DNA from: an uncultured Eubacteriales bacterium
GTDB taxonomy: Bacteria > Bacillota > Clostridia > Oscillospirales > Ruminococcaceae
Assembly (NCBI GenBank): GCA_902493155.1
Contig: CABUOE010000011.1
Coordinates: 1 to 25,185, forward strand
Length of the DNA stretch: 25,185 nucleotides
Reading direction: 5' to 3'
Positions 22,681-25,185 of this stretch are shown in pieces; within the stretch, counting starts at the first letter, position 1, and every line of letters begins with the position of its first letter. The notes beneath the pieces were generated by a model that saw only the letters and a program-made list of their open reading frames with translations, was not told where the DNA came from and searched no databases. Made by a program: the position numbers and the translations under genes.

Positions 22681-22710
22681 AAAGGAAGGCCGGTTTATAC
22701 GGCCTGCAGT
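22681..22710 (+). promoter_or_regulatory. Hairpin between the ribosome site and the start codon of coaD
   Basis: AAAGGAAGG (22681-22689) is 21 nt from ATG 22711, too far for normal use. AGGCCG (22687-22692) and CGGCCT (22700-22705) form a 6-bp hairpin in between, which would bring the AAAGGA part to about 5 nt from the start, or hide its 3' end. Confidence 0.45.
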
Positions 22711-23205
22711 ATGACGATGAAGATTGCAGTTTGCCCGGGCAGTTTCGACCCTATCACGTTGGGCCACATCGACGTTATCAACCGAGCTGCTAAGCTGTTC
22801 GATCAAGTGATTGTTCTGATTTCTGTAAACGCGGCCAAGCGCTCTGTGTTTACCAAAGAAGAAAGGGTGGAGTTGGCGAAAAAAGCTACCGCCCATCTGC
22901 AAAATGCTGTTGTGGATTCTGACGACGGGCTGTTGGCGGATTATTTGAAAAAAAAAGGCGCCTGCGCCATCGTTAAGGGCCTAAGAGCTGTTTCCGACTT
23001 TGAGTACGAATTTCAGATGTCTCTGGCCAATAAAAAGCTGAACCCTGAGGCTGAAACCATCTTTTTGACGGCGGCGGGGGAAAATATGTATTTGAGCTCC
23101 AGTCTGGTCAAACAGATTGCGAGCTTTGGAGGCGACATCAGCGGCTTTGTGCCGGAATGCATCGCTGACGATATAAAAAAAAGGCTGATGAGAAGCAGAA
23201 CTTAG
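22711..23205 (+). CDS. coaD: Phosphopantetheine adenylyltransferase
   Basis: Transfers AMP from ATP to 4'-phosphopantetheine, giving dephospho-CoA, the fourth step of CoA synthesis. The 164-residue protein has the nucleotidyltransferase motif CPGSFDPITLGHIDVI at its start (T-x-G-H), AIVKGLRAVSDFEYEFQM in the middle, and SSSLVKQIASFGGDISGFVP, the ISSTxVR-like element, near the end. Length is normal. The second ATG at 22717 (MKIAVCPG) is the more family-like start; both are in frame. It follows rsmD with a hairpin in the 30-nt gap. Confidence 0.95.
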   Translation: MTMKIAVCPGSFDPITLGHIDVINRAAKLFDQVIVLISVNAAKRSVFTKEERVELAKKATAHLQNAVVDSDDGLLADYLKKKGACAIVKGLRAVSDFEYEFQMSLANKKLNPEAETIFLTAAGENMYLSSSLVKQIASFGGDISGFVPECIADDIKKRLMRSRT

Positions 23206-23299
23206 CCGCAAGGCTTTTCTGTATCATGTCAAAAGTATCAATGCCGTCGCGCGGGCAGCGAACCAGAAGATTTTTCGCGCGGAGAAACGGAGTTAACCC

Positions 23300-23761
23300 A
23301 TGAACAACAATATTGACAGTATTTTGATGATGATGGAAGAAATGCTGGACAGCGCTTGGAGCATTCCCATGTCCCACGGAAAATGCATGGTCGATGTGGA
23401 CAAGTTCAGGGAGCTTGTGGAGGATATCCGTCTGCACCTCCCCGTGGAAATCAGCAAGGCGCAGGAAATCGTCAACGACCGGAAAATCATTTTGGACGAT
23501 GCCAAAAAAGAGGCCGAAATGGTGATCCGCGTGGCGGAAGAGCGTGCGAAAAAGCTCACCGATCAAAACGAGATCGTCAAGCAGGCTCAGGCCAAAGCCA
23601 ACGAGATTCTCAGTAACTCCCAGTTGCAGGCCAGAGAGCTCAAAAAGGCCACCAGCGATTATGTGGATGCCATGCTCCGCGCCAGCGAGGAACAGCTGTC
23701 GAAGAATCTAAACGAGCTTCGGTCAAAACGGCAGGCGATTAAAGTAAACAAACTGGGGTAA
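23300..23761 (+). CDS. Coiled-coil protein of unknown function, encoded after coaD
   Basis: A 153-residue soluble protein. Residues 1-45 (MNNNIDSILMMMEEMLDSAW and VDVDKFRELVEDIRLHLPVE) form a short helical head. Residues about 50-145 are a long charged helix with heptad spacing (AKKEAEMVIRVAEERAKKLT, then QAQAKANEILSNSQLQAREL), resembling the stalk of V-type ATPase subunit H/E or F-type b subunits. Similar proteins next to coaD in Clostridia are often labelled 'ATPase', but there is no nucleotide-binding motif. GGAG lies 9 nt before ATG 23300. A strong terminator follows and ends the rsmD-coaD block. Confidence 0.8.
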   Translation: MNNNIDSILMMMEEMLDSAWSIPMSHGKCMVDVDKFRELVEDIRLHLPVEISKAQEIVNDRKIILDDAKKEAEMVIRVAEERAKKLTDQNEIVKQAQAKANEILSNSQLQARELKKATSDYVDAMLRASEEQLSKNLNELRSKRQAIKVNKLG

Positions 23762-23762
23762 A

Positions 23763-23977
23763 TTACATACGAGAAAAGCAAGGCGGGAATTCTTGAGAAT
23801 CCCCGCCTGATTTTTTTGCAGACAGCTTGATTTCGCCGTGCTGCTGCTTAAAATTCCTAATGTATTTTTGAATCCAGTGTAAAAGCTGGCGGTTGATGGT
23901 CTGCTTGTTGTAATCGGAGATGTAGCTTAATTTCTCCAGGGACGTTTCATCGATTCTCAAGGCGAAGTTTTTCGCAT
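23763..23977 (-). CDS. Arc-type ribbon-helix-helix protein with an apparent 5' frameshift
   Basis: The frame that ends at 23763 encodes KNFALRIDETSLEKLSYISD, then helices INRQLLHWIQKYIRNFKQQHGEIK, a typical RHH layout in small Clostridial regulators. AGAAGGAG (23990-23983) sits 5 nt before ATG 23977, but that ATG is one base out of frame and reads MRKTSP-stop. One more A in the A5 run at 23972-23968 would give MRKNFALRIDE, the expected family start. The in-frame ATG at 24005 overlaps the -10 box and has no ribosome site. The last residues run through the shared terminator. Function and target are unknown. Confidence 0.6.
23781..23817. terminator. Terminator after the coiled-coil gene
   Basis: AGGCGGG-A-ATTCT (23781-23793) and AGAAT-C-CCCGCCT (23796-23808) form a long stem with one mismatch, followed by seven T's (23811-23817). 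It lies inside the 3' end of the opposing RHH gene. Confidence 0.88.
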
Positions 23978-24003
23978 TTTTTCTCCTTCTGAATGATAAG
24001 TGC

Positions 24004-24033
24004 ATTATAGCAGGGAAAACAATTGGCTGTAGA
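24004..24033 (-). promoter_or_regulatory. Promoter of the Arc-type RHH gene
   Basis: TATAAT (24009-24004) on the minus strand with TCTACA (24033-24028) 18 nt upstream. The expected start near 23997 would exclude ATG 24005 from the mRNA and points to ATG 23977 as the real start. Confidence 0.55.
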
Positions 24034-24182
24034 CAGCTATATAAGCACTATTTGACGAAGGAGCCTTGACAAAGGCTTTCTAAGATGAAATTTTTTCAAT
24101 GATTTGCCAATCTCCGTGTCGAATAACGGAAGCCGCAAAGGAAATAATACCATTGTAATCTTTTAGAAATGGAGGCGGTAAC

Positions 24183-24335
24183 ATGAAAGATCATCAATTT
24201 TTCGCCCTGCTTTTAGCGGTCATCGGCCTGATGTCCGGGCTCTGCATGAAGGATGCCCAAACGACTGCCGTTGCCGCCGGAGCTGGGGAATTTCAGACGG
24301 GATTTCTCTACCTCACCGATGTCCCGATGAACTGA
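24183..24335 (+). CDS. 50-residue hydrophobic peptide, possibly secreted
   Basis: A strong ribosome site GGAGG stands 7 nt before ATG 24183, and the frame stops at TGA 24333-24335. The product begins MKDHQFFALLLAVIGLMSGL, a single hydrophobic segment like a signal peptide or membrane anchor, followed by a small polar tail with AAGAGEFQ and ending VPMN. I do not recognise the family. A lipobox-like SGLC is present but has Leu before the Cys, which is atypical. No transporter or protease gene for a peptide signal is adjacent. The upstream 24010-24180 stretch has a TTGACA at 24066 without a convincing -10. Confidence 0.5.
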   Translation: MKDHQFFALLLAVIGLMSGLCMKDAQTTAVAAGAGEFQTGFLYLTDVPMN

Positions 24336-24337
24336 CC

Positions 24338-24366
24338 TTGACAATCTTCCTGCGATGGTGTACAAT
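24338..24366 (+). promoter_or_regulatory. Sigma-A promoter of the thiT transcript
   Basis: A perfect TTGACA (24338-24343) and TACAAT (24361-24366) with a 17-nt spacer. It begins 2 nt after the stop of the 50-residue peptide gene and would start the mRNA just before the TPP aptamer. Confidence 0.8.
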
Positions 24367-24371
24367 ATTTG

Positions 24372-24463
24372 TCGAATCAGGGGTGCTGGCCAAAGCCGGC
24401 TGAGAGGAACAAAATGTTCTAACCCTTTTAACCTGTTTGGGTAATACCAGCGTAGGAAGATTT
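24372..24463 (+). promoter_or_regulatory. Thiamine pyrophosphate (TPP) riboswitch
   Basis: The THI-element blocks are in order: AGGGGTGCTGG, the universally conserved CTGAGAGG (24400-24407), a variable hairpin (GAACAAAATGTTC), AACCCTTTTAACCTGTTTGG and GTAATACCAGCGTAGGAAGA. It lies upstream of the thiamine transporter gene, as expected for this class. Confidence 0.95.
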
Positions 24464-24504
24464 GTAAAAACGCCTGGCTTTCAGGCCATTTATATCAAAT
24501 CTGC

Positions 24505-24534
24505 GGCCGCGGGGAACTCCCTGCGGCCTTTTTT
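24505..24534 (+). terminator. Riboswitch-controlled terminator in the thiT leader
   Basis: GGCCGC (24505-24510) pairs with GCGGCC (24523-24528), extended by GGG/CCC inside, and six T's follow. An upstream GCCTG/CAGGC hairpin could be part of the alternative fold. Its place between aptamer and gene indicates transcription attenuation when TPP is bound. Confidence 0.85.
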
Positions 24535-24581
24535 GTCGGTTAAAAGCAAACCCTGAAATCTATTCTGAAAGAGGTTTCATC

Positions 24582-25185
24582 ATGCAGAATCAAAACGTCA
24601 AAGTTATCCGTCTTGTAGAGACGGGGCTGTTACTGGCCCTGGGCGTCATCCTCGACACTTTCTTTAAACTGGATGGCATCTGGGCGTACGGCGGTTCCGT
24701 CACCCTGTTTTCCATGCTGCCGCTCATCATTATCGCTTACAAATACGGCGTACTTTGGGGCTGCCTTTCCGGTGTGGCCCACGGACTTATTACCATGCTG
24801 ATTTCCGGATTCCGGGCAGGGGGACTGGCCGTCATGGTCCAGGAAAACGAAGGCTGGAAAAAGTTTATCTTCGTGGTACTGTTAGACTACATATTGGCAT
24901 TTGCCGTTATCGGCATTGCGGGATTGGCCCCCAAATTTATGAAGAGCACAGCGGGGGCTCTGAGCGTCGGAGCGGTGATCGGCCTTGCGGCGCGGTACGT
25001 GGTTCACATCGTTTCGGGATATGTCCTGTTCGGCACCTATGCTGAGTGGTTTTTCAGTCAGAGTGGCTGGGGACAGGCCATCCTTGAAAAACTCCAGGGT
25101 AACCTTCTGATGTTCGTGTACTCGGTGATTTACAATGGGCTTTACATGGTTCCTGAAATCATTATTACCGCCGTGGGCGGCCTCA
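24582..25185 (+). CDS. thiT: ECF transporter S component, thiamine-specific (ThiT), 3' end outside the window
   Basis: Binds thiamine at the membrane for uptake through an ECF module. The 201 residues visible contain about six hydrophobic segments. They include the ThiT-like WAYGGSVTLFSMLPLIIIA segment, the IAYKYGVLWG turn, and the conserved IYNGLYMVPE near the C-terminus, which carries residues of the thiamine pocket in known ThiT structures. GAGG lies 7 nt before ATG 24582. The frame is open at the window edge and probably within a few residues of its end. The TPP riboswitch upstream supports the substrate. Confidence 0.92.
   Translation, partial: MQNQNVKVIRLVETGLLLALGVILDTFFKLDGIWAYGGSVTLFSMLPLIIIAYKYGVLWGCLSGVAHGLITMLISGFRAGGLAVMVQENEGWKKFIFVVLLDYILAFAVIGIAGLAPKFMKSTAGALSVGAVIGLAARYVVHIVSGYVLFGTYAEWFFSQSGWGQAILEKLQGNLLMFVYSVIYNGLYMVPEIIITAVGGL

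Noticed and set aside
23763..24005. Start of the Arc-type RHH gene at ATG 24005
   Set aside because: This ATG overlaps the TATAAT box, so it would not be in the mRNA, and it has no ribosome site.

Overview
The window looks like a chromosomal segment of a low-to-mid GC Firmicute of the class Clostridia, probably a gut-type member of the Oscillospirales. Reasons are the ispH gene fused to ribosomal protein S1 domains, the cmk-plsC-ispH/S1 order, strong AGGAGG ribosome sites, consensus sigma-A promoters with 17-nt spacers, two ECF-transporter S components under vitamin riboswitches, and fermentation genes (ppdK, ackA, fhs). The genus assignment is inference. I saw no tRNA, rRNA, CRISPR array, transposase or phage gene.

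Layout. 1-1020: the 3' end of a possible epimerase gene, then a sigma-A promoter, a tetrahydrofolate (THF) riboswitch and folT. 1100-2840: tyrA (prephenate dehydrogenase) converges on a chorismate mutase-GNAT acetyltransferase fusion. 2920-5210: a large putative glycoside hydrolase-like protein. 5300-8350: ppdK with a long 5' leader. 8350-9375: a stand-alone homologue of the GlmU acetyltransferase domain and a small unknown gene. 9396-10192: a tandem duplication in which each copy holds a small ribbon-helix-helix (RHH) regulator with an operator-bearing promoter, converging on a putative two-hairpin small RNA. 10200-10560: palindromic intergenic repeats. 10605-15201 (minus): tmcAL, cmk, plsC and ispH-S1, probably one operon. 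15250-18930: ackA, then an AraC regulator divergent from a Gfo/Idh/MocA oxidoreductase. 18980-23760 (plus): fhs, a rodA/ftsW-like gene broken by a frameshift at a slippery heptamer, rsmD, coaD and a coiled-coil protein. 23763-25185: a third RHH-type gene, also apparently frameshifted, a 50-codon gene, a TPP riboswitch with terminator, and thiT running off the end.

How the parts fit. Both edges carry vitamin uptake: FolT for folate and ThiT for thiamine are substrate-binding S components for a shared ECF module not in this window. Imported folate would feed the THF pool used by formate-THF ligase. PpdK and AckA are central fermentation enzymes. TmcAL uses acetate, the AckA product, and its promoter overlaps that of ackA head to head. 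The glycoside hydrolase-like protein, AraC regulator and Gfo/Idh/MocA enzyme suggest sugar or glycoside use.

The least explained part is the duplicated RHH/small-RNA unit. In both copies the promoters, the hairpins of the putative RNA and the RHH frame are kept although much of the primary sequence has diverged. Two genes (rodA-like and the third RHH) each need one extra base in a homopolymer context to be intact, so sequencing error must be excluded before any biology is built on them.
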